A DNA stretch of 64,000 nucleotides from JALYXV01 sp963733505 (GCA_963733505.1 CAVTDW010000001.1:62001-126000); one strand, 5' to 3'; positions 19,393-28,759 are shown, counted from the first letter of the stretch. Made by a program: numbers and translations. The notes: generated by a model not told the origin, from the sequence alone.

Positions 19393-19869
19393 CCGCCCAG
19401 CGCCAGCCGGCAACTGGTTGGGCCCCGGCAGCCGCTCAAGGTCACCGTCGTCCCGTCGCGCACCGTCGCGAAGCGCCACCGAAGAGGGTCGCTCGGATCA
19501 GGTCCGGGCCGACCGGTGTCGACCGTCTGGGTCAGATCCCCCGTTTGGCTGAGGGTGATCGTCATGGCCGCGCTTCCCGGGAGTGCCTCGGAAGACGACC
19601 ACATGCACCGCACGGGGCAGGATGAAGCTGCAGCCGCCCCCGCCGGGGGCCACGACCAAGGTGGTGCCCTCCAGGCACGTGCGTCCGCCTCGTTGGATGT
19701 CCTGCGCGGTCAGTTGCCGCGGGGGGAACACGTCCTCTACCAGCCGCAGGCGTGACTGCGACGGGCTACCTACCGCGTCGGTGGGGCGAACGATCACCTG
19801 GCCGAGGACGACGGCGCCCACGAACAGCACGACGAGGGCGAGCATGACCGTCGCCACCCGCCGGCTCAC
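19389..19869 (-). CDS. Membrane-anchored or secreted hypothetical protein, with one apparent frameshift
   Basis: About 159 residues. GTG 19869 starts SRRVATVMLALVVLFVGA, a basic N-terminus plus a membrane anchor. The extracytoplasmic part follows, with two Cys (RTCLEG, GGCSFILP). The frame breaks near 19575-19581, after FRGTPG, and continues as SAAMTITLSQTGDL to the TGA at 19389. A third and probable fourth Cys lie near the C-terminus (SGCRGPTSC), which may form disulfides. No family recognised. The stop overlaps the GTG of the downstream membrane protein. Confidence 0.65.
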
Positions 19870-20010
19870 GACCTCACTCCAACCGCGCCGATCACCCGAG
19901 GAAACGTACCGTCGGCGAGGCGTTGCCCGATCGCGGGCGGGCTGTGGATTCTTTCCGAACCTCTTGTGCCCGTCGCCCGGGGCACAGCGGTTGGACCCCG
20001 CGGCCCCGTT

Positions 20011-20091
20011 CCTTCGCGCCTTCAGGCAACCTCCGCGCGGAATTGCGGAATAGCCCCACTTAGGCGCGGAGGTTGCCTGAGCGCGCGAAGG
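20011..20091. repeat. 28-bp inverted repeat in a divergent intergenic region
   Basis: The left arm 20011-20038 and right arm 20064-20091 are reverse complements over 28 bases with two adjacent mismatches; the shared core is CAGGCAACCTCCGCGC. They flank a 25-base, A/T-richer spacer. The element lies in the 319-bp gap between two divergent genes, so it cannot be an ordinary terminator for either. No poly-T follows. It could be a REP/MITE-like element or a large regulatory cruciform. The rest of this gap shows nothing recognisable. Confidence 0.85.
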
Positions 20092-20188
20092 TTCGGCGCT
20101 AGGCCGGGCCGCTGGACGCCGCCGCCTTCCGGTAGCGATACGGATCCACCCCGACATGGCCCCGCAGCGGTTGTGACACGCTACGGGC

Positions 20189-21215
20189 ATGGCTGATCGC
20201 ATCGCCCTGGTCACTGGGGCAACAGGATTCATCGGCGCTCGGCTCGTCCCCGCCCTGCTCGAACGAGGATGGCTGGTGCGCGCCGGTGGGCGGCGCCCGC
20301 GACCAGACGACCTTCCCGCCGCAGTCAAGTACCAGACCGTCGACCTGGCGGGCGACGACGACCTCTCGCCGTTGCTGAGCGAGGTGACCCATGTGTTCCA
20401 CCTGGCGGGCGCGTCGAGTTCACAGTCCTCGGAGGACGAGATGTACCGGGGGAACGTGGTCGCCACCGAGCGCCTGGTTGACGCCGCCAGCCGCTCGGAG
20501 ACCCTTGAGCGGCTGCTGTATATGAGTTCGACGTCGGTCTACGGCGAGGAGGTCCAACTTCCGAGCCCGGTCCTCGAAGAGATCGAGCCCCAACCAAGTC
20601 GCGCCTACGGCAAGGCCAAGTGGGCCGCCGAGCAAGTCTTGTGGGAGGCCGACGCAGCGGGGGCGCCCGTGATCATCATGCGACCGGTATCGGTCTACGG
20701 GCCGGGAAACGTGAAGTTGCTCGCCAGCGCCATCCTCGACGCCGCCATCGAGCGCTTCGCCGGCAGCCGGGTTCTCCCCGTCCCCGCCACCCCGGTCGAG
20801 CAGCGCTTGGTGCATATCGACGACGTCGTCCGGGCGACGCTGCACCTGGCGGTCCACCCCTGGAGCGTCGGCGGCGCATACAACGTGGTTTTTCCCAGCT
20901 ATCCGACCAGCCACGAGGTGGCCGGAGTGATCGCGGGCGAGCTGGGCATGGACGTCGAGCTACAACGACGACCCCGACTGCGGGCTCGGCCTCGAGGCGA
21001 GGGAAACGACCCGCGACGAGATGCTGGCGGCCGGCATGGCCCCCGACATCCTGCTCACCAAGGAGCGGTTCCGATTCATGCGCAAGGCCAATCCGAACAA
21101 CCGCCTGAGCATCGACGCATTGCTCTCCACCGGATTCCAATTCGACGACACCGATCTCGAAACCGGGATTCGAGCGACGATTGGGTGGTACCGGGAGCAC
21201 CGCTGGATCGTCTGA
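20189..21215 (+). CDS. NAD-dependent epimerase/dehydratase (extended SDR), with one apparent frameshift
   Basis: Rossmann motif GATGFIG at 10-16, SSTSVYG, and the catalytic pair YGKAK near 148, as in extended SDR sugar-nucleotide epimerases and related hopanoid/sterol enzymes. The frame slips near 20960, after GMDVE. The other frame continues as YNDDPDCGLGLEARE and ends at the TGA of 21213-21215 after WYREHRWIV. Length is about 341 when repaired. The substrate is not evident; no sugar-nucleotide genes are adjacent. Confidence 0.85.
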
Positions 21216-21216
21216 G

Positions 21217-21696
21217 TCAGCCCGGGTAGTCGGGCCAGGGCGTCGGAGCGGCGCCCTCCAGCTGCCTGATGAACTCATCCAGGAACCAGCGGCGGAACCG
21301 GTTGAGTTCCATGGGCGTGGCCAGGGTGAGGAGGTGGGCCCCGTCCAGGCAGTAGGCGTCGGCCTCGTCGAGCATTTCCTGGAGGCGGCGGCAGGCCACG
21401 ACCGCCTCACGGGGGACCTGGTAGATCAAGTCGATCTCGGTGATGCCGGCTTCGGCCGCCTTGGCGAGGCGATCCTCCTGATCGGTATTGAGGTCGCCGT
21501 AGTCGTCGGTCAGCTCCTTGATCAGCTGGATCAGGCGCACCGGGACGTCTGCGGCGCTCGGCCGGTCCCGAAGTTGGGCCGCGATCAACGTGAACTCGCG
21601 GAGCAACTCGTCGATGTGCTCCTGGGTGCGGGCCCAGATCGGAACGGGGATACCAAGGACCGGGACCGCGACGAGTTCCGGCCGCGAGGCGCTCAT
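21217..21696 (-). CDS. Conserved hypothetical protein downstream of an RsbW-like ATPase
   Basis: 159 residues, mainly helical, with an acidic centre (IKELTDDYGDLNTDQEDRL) and a C-terminal Trp-rich end. The ATG at 21696 overlaps the TGA of the RsbW-like gene (ATGA), so the two are translationally coupled. I do not recognise a named family. Its fixed position after an anti-sigma kinase suggests a role in the same partner-switching system. Confidence 0.78.
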   Translation of the reverse strand: MSASRPELVAVPVLGIPVPIWARTQEHIDELLREFTLIAAQLRDRPSAADVPVRLIQLIKELTDDYGDLNTDQEDRLAKAAEAGITEIDLIYQVPREAVVACRRLQEMLDEADAYCLDGAHLLTLATPMELNRFRRWFLDEFIRQLEGAAPTPWPDYPG

Positions 21697-22223
21697 GCCG
21701 CGCGGACGAGGGCGGTGGCCTCTCCCGAGGCGTGGGGATCGTTCGTGGGCCGGAACTCGCCGTCCTTCCGGTCCCCGACCACGCCGAAGTCCCGGGTGGC
21801 GTCCTTCGGACGGCGATCGACCTCGTCGGGCTCGATCTCGGCCCAAACCGTCTTGGTCGCGTCGTCATTGCTCGCGATACCCCACCGCCGGGCCAGCGCG
21901 CTGACGAGGGCCAGTCCTCGACCGGTGGTGGACTGGTCGCTGTAGTGGCGCACGACCGGTTGCCGAGGCGAGCCGTCGGTTACCGATACGAGTAGGCACT
22001 CAGGCAGCAACTCGACGCGCACCACGATCTGGGTCTTGGCGTGCAAGGCGGCGTTGGTGACCAGTTCACTCAGGAGCAGTACCGCATTGTCGCCGTACAT
22101 GGTCTTGTCCCAGTCGACGAGCGTGGCGGTCAAAAAGCGTCGTGCGACTCCGGCGCTGCGAGCGTCGGCCCCGAGTGAGAGCTCAGCCACGGGCACGGGC
22201 CGGATTGTACTGTCGTCGTCCAT
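21693..22223 (-). CDS. RsbW/SpoIIAB-like ATP-binding anti-sigma regulator
   Basis: 176 residues with a GHKL ATPase core: N-box ELVTNAALHA at 53-62, G1 box VTDGSPRQP and G2 box TGRGLALV. Proteins of this kind phosphorylate STAS antagonists and bind sigma factors. About 45 extra residues rich in Asp, Lys and Arg follow the domain. It is probably in one operon with the STAS gene at 22678 upstream and the coupled hypothetical gene downstream. Confidence 0.9.
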   Translation of the reverse strand: MDDDSTIRPVPVAELSLGADARSAGVARRFLTATLVDWDKTMYGDNAVLLLSELVTNAALHAKTQIVVRVELLPECLLVSVTDGSPRQPVVRHYSDQSTTGRGLALVSALARRWGIASNDDATKTVWAEIEPDEVDRRPKDATRDFGVVGDRKDGEFRPTNDPHASGEATALVRAA

Positions 22224-22240
22224 GTGTCGCCTGGCCCGCG

Positions 22241-22492
22241 CTAGTCGCCACTCGCCGGGCGGTTCTCATGCAATCGGGCCGTGGCGTCGGCCACATCGCC
22301 GGGCGTTGCCGGGCCGGCGCCGGCGTCGTTGCCGGCGTCGTTGCCGGTGACCACGAAACAAGCCCAGCCGGCCGCCGTCCAACGTCGGATCGTCGGAGCC
22401 CAGGAGTCGATTCCGTGCGTTGCGGGCGCGACCTCGTCGGACCAGCCTGGCTGATCGGCGCCTCGTCCCGTCTGCTCGTCTGGTTGGTTCAT
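22241..22492 (-). CDS. Small hypothetical protein between STAS and RsbW-like genes
   Basis: 83 residues from ATG 22492, beginning NQPDEQTGRGADQPG, with a central WAPTIRRWTAAGWACFVV stretch and a repeated GNDAG. The reading frame stays open to 22636. GAGGG lies a few bases upstream of the ATG. It fits the gap between the two anti-sigma genes on the same strand, but composition alone does not prove it is translated. Confidence 0.45.
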   Translation of the reverse strand: MNQPDEQTGRGADQPGWSDEVAPATHGIDSWAPTIRRWTAAGWACFVVTGNDAGNDAGAGPATPGDVADATARLHENRPASGD

Positions 22493-22677
22493 GGGGCCCT
22501 CGTTGTCCGTGCCGGTTCGCGCCCGCCCGGGCGCACCCGGCGCGCCGGATGCTTGGTTCGAGACTGCTCCGCCCCACGCCGACGGCGGGATTGCGTGGCT
22601 CCATAGTCGGCCGAGGGGGCCGGGAGGTGTGGACAAGTTCTGCCTTTTCTCGTTGCCTGTTCCGCCGCGAGGACCGG

Positions 22678-23052
22678 CTACGCCGGGGCTGCGCTCGACA
22701 CGGCGTCCAGCGACTGGTGGATCGTGAAGACTTTGGTCAAGCCGGTGATCTCGAACACGCGCAGGATCCGAGCCTGCGAACAGATCAACTCGACATCGCC
22801 ATCTTGGCGACGCAACCGATTGAGCGCCGCCACGAGGACGCCCAGGCCGGTGGAGTCGAGAAACTCGACCGCTTCCATGTTGACGACGATGCGGGACACG
22901 CCCGAATCGGCCAACTCCACCAGCTTCTGGCGGAGGAGGGGTGCGGTGTACACGTCGACTTCACCTTCCACCGCCAGCATGGAGTAGTCGGGGTGGCTGG
23001 CGTCAACAGTGAGTCCAAGTTCGGGCGGCATAAGGGCGACTCCAGAGGGCAA
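22678..23052 (-). CDS. STAS-domain anti-sigma factor antagonist
   Basis: 124 residues. RsbV-like fold with the phospho-acceptor motif DSTGLG (Ser67), preceded by IVVNMEAVEFL. A downstream Met (PPELGLTV) is an equally good start. With the RsbW-like kinase encoded below it, this forms a complete antagonist/kinase pair; the controlled sigma factor is not in the immediate operon. Confidence 0.92.
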   Translation of the reverse strand: MPSGVALMPPELGLTVDASHPDYSMLAVEGEVDVYTAPLLRQKLVELADSGVSRIVVNMEAVEFLDSTGLGVLVAALNRLRRQDGDVELICSQARILRVFEITGLTKVFTIHQSLDAVSSAAPA

Positions 23053-23297
23053 ATCATCGTTGGTTGGGGCGGCGCCTCATGTACCCGGCATCCTCGAGGG
23101 TCAAACACCCGAGCGCAACGCCATCGCCGACTGACCGCCCGGGGAGCGCAGGCCAACGCGATCGGGGAAAAGGTCCCCGCCGGACGCGTCACCAAGCCTT
23201 CGAGGGGGTGCGGCCGGTCGTGCGCCGAGCGACGGCCTCCCCGGGGCAAGCCGGCAATGCAGGAACCGGGGCGAAATGGCACCATGGAGTGGTGGTG

Positions 23298-25199
23298 ATG
23301 CCGGGGGAGTTCCGGGATTCCAGGGCCGCGTCGCTCGCGTATGCCGCCTTTCCCCCAATCGGGGAGTACGCCTTCCTGTCCGATTGCGAAAGCCAGGCGC
23401 TGGTCGCGCCCAGTGGCAACGTCGAGTGGCTGTGCCTCCCCCGGGTTGACTCGCCCAGCGTGTTCGGTGCCGTCCTCGACCGCGACGCGGGTTATTTCCG
23501 TATCGGACCGGCGGACCGTATGGTCCCCGCAGCCCGGCGTTACCTGCCGGGGACCATGATCTTGGAGACCAGCTGGAGCACCCCAACCGGCTGGATCGTG
23601 GTGCGGGACCTGTTGGTGATGGGCCCGTGGCACCACTGCGGTCGGGAGATTTCGCACACCCACCACCGGGCGCCCACGGACTACGACGCCGACCACGTGC
23701 TCTTGCGGACGGTGCGCTGCGTCAACGGCGAGGTGCAGGTCGTCCTCGACTGCGAGCCTCGCTTCGAGTACGGCCTGACCGCAGCCCACTGGTCGCACAC
23801 CGAGTTGGGCTACAACCAAGCGACCGCCCGTGCCGACGGCGTCGACTTCGAGCTGACGCTGACCAGCGATATGCGCATCGGTTTCGAGGGCGGCCGGGCC
23901 ACGGCTCGGACGCTGCTGAAGGAGGGTGACAGCCGGTTCTGCGCCCTCAGTTGGACCGAACACGGACCCCCCTTGACGTTCCAGGAGGCGTACGGCCGGC
24001 TGGTGTGGACGGCGCACCACTGGCAACACTGGTTGGCGCGGGGAGACTTTCCCGACCATCCGTGGCGCCGCTACCTGGAGCGCAGCGCCCTGACGTTGAA
24101 AGGACTCACGTTCGCCCCGACCGGGGCGCTCGTGGCCGCCGCCACCACGTCGCTCCCCGAAACGATCGGCGGCGAACGCAACTGGGACTATCGCTACAGC
24201 TGGATCAGGGACTCGACCTTCGCCCTGTGGGGGCTCTACACCTTGGGCTTCGACTGGGAAGCCAACGACTTCTTTTGGTTCATCGCCGACGTGGCGGAAT
24301 GCAACCCCGACCTGCAGGTCATGTACGGAGTCGGCGGCGAGCAGGAACTGGACGAGCGGCTACTCGACCACTTGAGCGGCTATCGCGGTTCTCGCCCGGT
24401 TCGGGTCGGCAACGCCGCCTACCGCCAACGCCAACACGACGTGTGGGGCGCCGTCATCTATTCGGTCTACATCCACACCAAGAATCGCGACCACCTCGAC
24501 GACCGAATCTGGCCCATCTTGAAGCACCAGGTGGAGTCGGCTCTCGCCCATTGGCGCCAGCCCGACTGCGGCATCTGGGAGGTCCGGGGCGACCCGAAGC
24601 ATTTCACCTCCTCGAAGATGATGTGTTGGGTGGCGGCCGACCGCGGCGCCCGCCTGGCCCGCATGCGCGACGACCTCGAACTGGCCGAGCGGTGGCAGGC
24701 CGCCGCCGAGGAGATCCACGCCGACATCTGCGCCCATGCCCTCGACGACCGTGGGGTCTTCACCCAGCACTACGACACCGACGCACTCGACGCGTCGGTG
24801 CTGCTGATGCCGTTGTTCGGGTTCCTGCCCACCGACGACCCTCGTATGCGGGCGACGGTGGTCGCGATCGCCGACGAGCTGACCGACGACGACTTGGTGC
24901 TGCGCTACCGGGTGAAGGAAACCGACGACGGACTGACGGGCGAAGAGGGGACGTTCACCATCTGCTCGTTCTGGCTGGTGTCGGCCCTCGCCTTGGTCGG
25001 TGAGAAGACGAGAGCCCGTTGCCTGTGCGAGAAGCTCCTCTCACTGGCCAGCCCGCTCGACCTCTACGCCGAGGAGTTGGACCCACGCAGCGGTCGTCAT
25101 CTCGGCAACTTCCCCCAGGCCTTCACCCACCTGGCCCTCATCAATGCCGTGATCCACGTCATCCGCAGCGAAGCCCGCGAGCCGCCCGAGGTGGCCTAG
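23298..25199 (+). CDS. GH15 glucoamylase/trehalase-type glycoside hydrolase
   Basis: 633 residues: an N-terminal beta domain (IGEYAFLSDCESQALV...GNVEWLCLPRVDSPSVF), then an (alpha/alpha)6 barrel with GERNWDYRYSWIRDS. The probable catalytic acid and base are Glu428 (GIWEVRG) and a Glu in GEEGTF (549-550). This subgroup includes actinobacterial trehalases and glucoamylase-like enzymes; trehalose or alpha-glucan hydrolysis is inferred. The ATG at 23298 is chosen because GGAG lies at 23286-23289; two GTGs precede it. There is no signal peptide, so it acts in the cytosol. It converges with the TauE-like gene. Confidence 0.93.
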   Translation: MPGEFRDSRAASLAYAAFPPIGEYAFLSDCESQALVAPSGNVEWLCLPRVDSPSVFGAVLDRDAGYFRIGPADRMVPAARRYLPGTMILETSWSTPTGWIVVRDLLVMGPWHHCGREISHTHHRAPTDYDADHVLLRTVRCVNGEVQVVLDCEPRFEYGLTAAHWSHTELGYNQATARADGVDFELTLTSDMRIGFEGGRATARTLLKEGDSRFCALSWTEHGPPLTFQEAYGRLVWTAHHWQHWLARGDFPDHPWRRYLERSALTLKGLTFAPTGALVAAATTSLPETIGGERNWDYRYSWIRDSTFALWGLYTLGFDWEANDFFWFIADVAECNPDLQVMYGVGGEQELDERLLDHLSGYRGSRPVRVGNAAYRQRQHDVWGAVIYSVYIHTKNRDHLDDRIWPILKHQVESALAHWRQPDCGIWEVRGDPKHFTSSKMMCWVAADRGARLARMRDDLELAERWQAAAEEIHADICAHALDDRGVFTQHYDTDALDASVLLMPLFGFLPTDDPRMRATVVAIADELTDDDLVLRYRVKETDDGLTGEEGTFTICSFWLVSALALVGEKTRARCLCEKLLSLASPLDLYAEELDPRSGRHLGNFPQAFTHLALINAVIHVIRSEAREPPEVA

Positions 25200-25207
25200 C
25201 CCGTGTC

Positions 25208-26329
25208 CTAGAACGTGTCTGAGACGACCGCGTCGCGGACGACCTGGTCGCGGAGGATCTGGGCTTGTTCGACCTCCTTGCGGATTCTCGTGAAATACAA
25301 GATGGACGCAAGAAGTCCCACGCCGAAAGGCGCCCCGATCCCCTGCACCGCCACCCATTTCGTCCGGCTGCGTCCGACGGACTCCCAGTCGGCTTGGCGC
25401 CGCAGGGTCGCATCTACCGCCCCCCACAGGGGGATTCCGGCAACCGCGGCAAAGATCAGGGCCGCCCCAAGGGCCGAATAGTTGGAGGGGATGAGCAGGG
25501 CCAGGGCGGTGGCCAGAAGGATTGCGACCAAGACCGGACGCACGATCCCGTCGGGGGCTCTCGACGACAAGCGGGCGCCGGCGTAGACGCCAGGAATGCT
25601 GCCGAGGATCAGGGCTCCTACCAAGCCGAAGTTGATGTGCCCGAAGACGAGTTGGCCAAGCGCCGCCGACGCGACCAGCGGAATCGCCTGTACCAAGTCG
25701 GTTCCGACCAGCGATTTCGACGACAGGCGGGGGTAGAGCAGCATCAGCAGGACGATCATGAGTGACCCCGAACCCACCGAGGTCATGCCGACGATCAAAC
25801 CCCCGACGACACCGACCAGGAGCGTCGGGACCGGCTTGATCGAGTGGGGCTCGGTGTTGGCCTGCTCGCCGACCGTGAGCCTCCGCTTCGCTCGGGCGGT
25901 CAACACCCCTTTGGCGACGATGGCCAATGACGCGACCAAGAGCGCCCAGCCAAGCAGCAGTTTGATCTTGCCTTGATTACCGTCGCCGAATTGGTTGAGC
26001 AGGAAGGCGCCGGTGAATGCCGACGGGACCGATCCGATGACGAGCCACCGCACCAGGGACCACTGGACGGTCCCGCGCCGGGTATGGACGGCCCCCCCGA
26101 GCGGCTTCATGATGAGGGAATTGACCAGGTCGCTGGCGACCGCCACCTTGGGGTCGATTTTGAACAGGAGCACCAAGGCCGGTGTCATCAGTGCCCCGCC
26201 ACCCATGCCCGTGAGACCGACGGCGAAACCACCGAGCAAGCCCGCGAGCGCCAACAAGGCCGGGTTGGCGGGTCGGTGGTGGCTGACGGCGGCCGTCAAT
26301 GTCGACACGGCGGCGAGGTCGAGATGCAT
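25208..26329 (-). CDS. TauE/SafE-family permease
   Basis: 373 residues, about eight to nine membrane helices in two repeats. Typical motifs are GLTGMGGGALMTPAL near 35-50 and GMTSVGSGSLMIVLL in the second half. The family exports sulfite or other sulfur anions; the substrate here is not shown by context. The protein is longer than many members because of a loop near 150-170 and a charged C-terminus of about 40 residues. Confidence 0.92.
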   Translation of the reverse strand: MHLDLAAVSTLTAAVSHHRPANPALLALAGLLGGFAVGLTGMGGGALMTPALVLLFKIDPKVAVASDLVNSLIMKPLGGAVHTRRGTVQWSLVRWLVIGSVPSAFTGAFLLNQFGDGNQGKIKLLLGWALLVASLAIVAKGVLTARAKRRLTVGEQANTEPHSIKPVPTLLVGVVGGLIVGMTSVGSGSLMIVLLMLLYPRLSSKSLVGTDLVQAIPLVASAALGQLVFGHINFGLVGALILGSIPGVYAGARLSSRAPDGIVRPVLVAILLATALALLIPSNYSALGAALIFAAVAGIPLWGAVDATLRRQADWESVGRSRTKWVAVQGIGAPFGVGLLASILYFTRIRKEVEQAQILRDQVVRDAVVSDTF

Positions 26330-26476
26330 CGTGGCGATCAGTAGAGCATCTTCCGCGGTCGGCCGTTGCCTCGACTTGTTGTGACGTCCGCGGGCCGGGT
26401 CCAGGCCGAAGTCGGACGTGCTGCGCGACGAGGCCTCGCTGGCACGGGCCGGTCATCGCGGGGTACGCTCGAACGT

Positions 26477-26647
26477 ATGTTCGATAGCCAATGCTTGGAC
26501 TGCCAGGCCGTGGTTTCCTTCGCCGAGCAGCCCGGTGACGCCGTCTGCCCCGAATGCGGGTTGCGCCTCTACGTGACCGATGACGGCCACCTCGGCCGTT
26601 ACCAGCCCGACAGGTGGCGCCCGGGAGGCATTCAGGGATACCACTGA
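26477..26647 (+). CDS. Small zinc-ribbon protein
   Basis: 56 residues from ATG 26477. Two CxxC knuckles (CLDC and CPEC, about 18 residues apart) form a typical zinc ribbon, followed by a DDGHLGRYQPDRW tail. No catalytic domain is present, so it is likely a protein- or nucleic-acid-binding adaptor. It precedes the Cys-rich repeat protein by about 85 bp on the same strand. Confidence 0.75.
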   Translation: MFDSQCLDCQAVVSFAEQPGDAVCPECGLRLYVTDDGHLGRYQPDRWRPGGIQGYH

Positions 26648-26731
26648 TGGACCACCACCGGGGCCCGCCACGCCTCTGGGCGCGGCGGGCATGAGGCAAC
26701 CGGAGGGAGGCGCGGAGGTACACTCGCCCCA

Positions 26732-27652
26732 ATGGGGTGGTGCCACGCGTTCGGCCCGCAGATCCGGGAAGGCTGCGACCATGCCATGGTCGCAGGCTCG
26801 GACTCGTGTTCGTGCGCCGAGTGCGCCGCGGTATGCCGGGGGCTGTTCCCGGGCTGCGCCAGCGTGTGGGCGGCGGGACCCCGGCGGGTGACGCTGACAA
26901 AACCCACCAAAGAGTCAGGCAACCTCATGCCGGTCCCGACTGCGGTGGCGCAGGCGGCGCCCAAGGGGCCAGCGCCCAAGGCGGCAGCGCCCCAGGCGGC
27001 TCCGTCCGGGGCCGAGACCGAGGTCGTGGTCGCCCAGGTGGCTCTCGAACCGTCGGATGTGCGGGCCCTTCGCATCGACATGCAGGTGCTGATGCTGAAA
27101 CTCGACCAACTTCGCCAAGCCGCGGCGCCGGGCGATCAGCTGGTGCAGGCCGCCAGGGAGATCGGGGCGGTGGCAACAGCCTTGCCCGAGCAGCTCAGGG
27201 AGGTCGTCACCAGCGCCCTCGAGGCCCAAAGGCGCTCGATGTTCAAAGCATTCGGCGCGATGGAACGCAAGATTGTCGACGACATCGCCCAGCTCCACGA
27301 CGCTATGCGCCAGGCCCCCGAGGTCCCCGACGCCCATGCCACCACCGCCGTGTCGGTGACCGATCTCGACAGCCGATTCCAATGGTTGGTCGAGGCCGTC
27401 TCGGAGCGCTTCGTCACGCTCGGCAACGAACTGGCTCGAATCGACCGTCACTTGGCCGTCGAGCCTCCGGACGACACCACGACCGACCGCAGCGGTACCA
27501 ACAGCGCGGGCATGCACGGCGCCGGTACCAACGGCGCCGGGGCGAACCGGGCCGGTACCAACGGCGCCGGTACCAACGGGGGCGGCACGAATGGGGCTGG
27601 CACCAATGGGGATAACCCGTCGCCGCGTATCGCCAACAATTCGAGGCTGTGA
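26732..27652 (+). CDS. Cys-rich N-terminus, helical core and GTNGA-repeat protein
   Basis: 306 residues, no recognised family. Residues 1-52 carry seven Cys and two His (WCHAF, GCDH, CSCAEC, VCRG, GCAS), suggesting a metal-binding domain. Residues 70-95 are Ala/Pro/Lys-rich. Residues 95-240 are helical, with regular heptad-like Leu/Ala (LRIDMQVLMLKLDQLRQ), probably coiled coil. The C-terminus has eight GTNGA-like pentads. The start is ATG 26732, with GGAGG at 26714-26718. A start at a later Met (PVPTAVAQ) would drop the Cys domain. Confidence 0.72.
   Translation: MGWCHAFGPQIREGCDHAMVAGSDSCSCAECAAVCRGLFPGCASVWAAGPRRVTLTKPTKESGNLMPVPTAVAQAAPKGPAPKAAAPQAAPSGAETEVVVAQVALEPSDVRALRIDMQVLMLKLDQLRQAAAPGDQLVQAAREIGAVATALPEQLREVVTSALEAQRRSMFKAFGAMERKIVDDIAQLHDAMRQAPEVPDAHATTAVSVTDLDSRFQWLVEAVSERFVTLGNELARIDRHLAVEPPDDTTTDRSGTNSAGMHGAGTNGAGANRAGTNGAGTNGGGTNGAGTNGDNPSPRIANNSRL
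27494..27610 (+). repeat. 15-bp tandem repeat encoding GTNGA pentads
   Basis: Eight units of a GGTACCAACGGCGCC-like sequence, in frame. The copies diverge mostly at codon positions that preserve Gly, Ala and Asn. Confidence 0.88.
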
Positions 27653-27661
27653 CGTCGCTCG

Positions 27662-27820
27662 ATGCGGCGCGATCGTTGGATCTACGTCATGATCGTTGTG
27701 GTGGGTGCCATCCTGGCCATCGGCATTGCCGGAATCCCCACCACGCACCATGACCAGCCCGTCCGAGTCGTGACGACCTCGACATCGGTCGCAGCGACGG
27801 GGTCGAGCGGCACCGGCTGA
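27662..27820 (+). CDS. Small single-pass membrane protein
   Basis: 52 residues. A basic start MRRDRW is followed by one hydrophobic helix (YVMIVVVGAILAIGIAG), then a Thr/Ser-rich external tail. It starts 10 bases after the stop of the GTNGA-repeat protein, in line with an operon of three small genes. No family recognised. Confidence 0.6.
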   Translation: MRRDRWIYVMIVVVGAILAIGIAGIPTTHHDQPVRVVTTSTSVAATGSSGTG

Positions 27821-27835
27821 TCGCGCACATCTCCG

Positions 27836-28744
27836 CTACACCGTTTGGTTCCTCGCGAAGCAGGTCTTCGACAACCGGTCTTTCACCGCGTTGTGCGACA
27901 TCACATCAGGACAGAGGGCGAGCACATTCGCCGTCGGCCGGTCCAGTACCGACGGTCGTAGCCCTCGTTGAGTCAAGTCGTACACGACGTAACCGAGGAC
28001 ACGAAGCCTTCGGTAGATCTCGGGATAGGACGTGGACTGGCGCTGCAGATGTGCGGCGATGACCTCGAGCACGATGACCGGCCGGTGGCGCTTCAGTACT
28101 GATTGGCCCCCCTCCAACACTTGCAGCTCGTAGCCCTCGACATCGATCTTCACCAGAGTCGGCGGCGGAGCATCGACGACGCAGTCATCGAGCCGGACCA
28201 TCGACACGTGGAGCGACGTCGAGCTGGATGTCACTGCGATGTGGGATTGCGCCGACTCACCGACCGCGAAGTGCAACCACGCCTCTCGCCGCTCGGCGCC
28301 CACCGCGCACGGAATCACCGTGATGTTGTGCAACCCGTTGATACTGGCGAAATGCTGAAGCAGCGCTGCGGTCTCGGGCACCGGCTCGAAGGACCGCACG
28401 TCGCCTTCGGTACCCACGATCCGTGCCGCCCAGAGGCTGTAAAGGCCGATGTTGGCACCGATGTCGTAGAAGGTGGCACCTGGGTAGAGTGCCGCTTCCA
28501 AGATCGGCGCCAGCGCGGGCGCCACATATTGCAGGTGTATCAAGGCACCAATAGCCGGATCTGACGCATCTTCAAAATCGAACCGAATACCATTGGTCAA
28601 ACGACCGGTGATCCGGCCAGACACCTCGGTGCGTCCTCGAACACAAACGACGAGACGGTCGCTCCCCCGGATCTGTGGCAACCACCTGGCCAGCCGTGCC
28701 GCAAGACGCCAACGCAGCGGACCGGCCTTTGCTTCACTCATCAA
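27836..28744 (-). CDS. FkbM-family methyltransferase
   Basis: 302 residues. SAM-binding YDIGANIGLYSLWAA near 92-106, RSFEPVPETAALL, and the FkbM signature LVKIDVEGYELQVLEGG. FkbM enzymes O-methylate sugars, and this copy marks the left edge of the polysaccharide locus, so methylation of a glycan residue is likely. It has no signal peptide or membrane helix. Confidence 0.92.
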   Translation of the reverse strand: MMSEAKAGPLRWRLAARLARWLPQIRGSDRLVVCVRGRTEVSGRITGRLTNGIRFDFEDASDPAIGALIHLQYVAPALAPILEAALYPGATFYDIGANIGLYSLWAARIVGTEGDVRSFEPVPETAALLQHFASINGLHNITVIPCAVGAERREAWLHFAVGESAQSHIAVTSSSTSLHVSMVRLDDCVVDAPPPTLVKIDVEGYELQVLEGGQSVLKRHRPVIVLEVIAAHLQRQSTSYPEIYRRLRVLGYVVYDLTQRGLRPSVLDRPTANVLALCPDVMSHNAVKDRLSKTCFARNQTV

Positions 28745-28759
28745 CAGTCCGCGGGCGCA

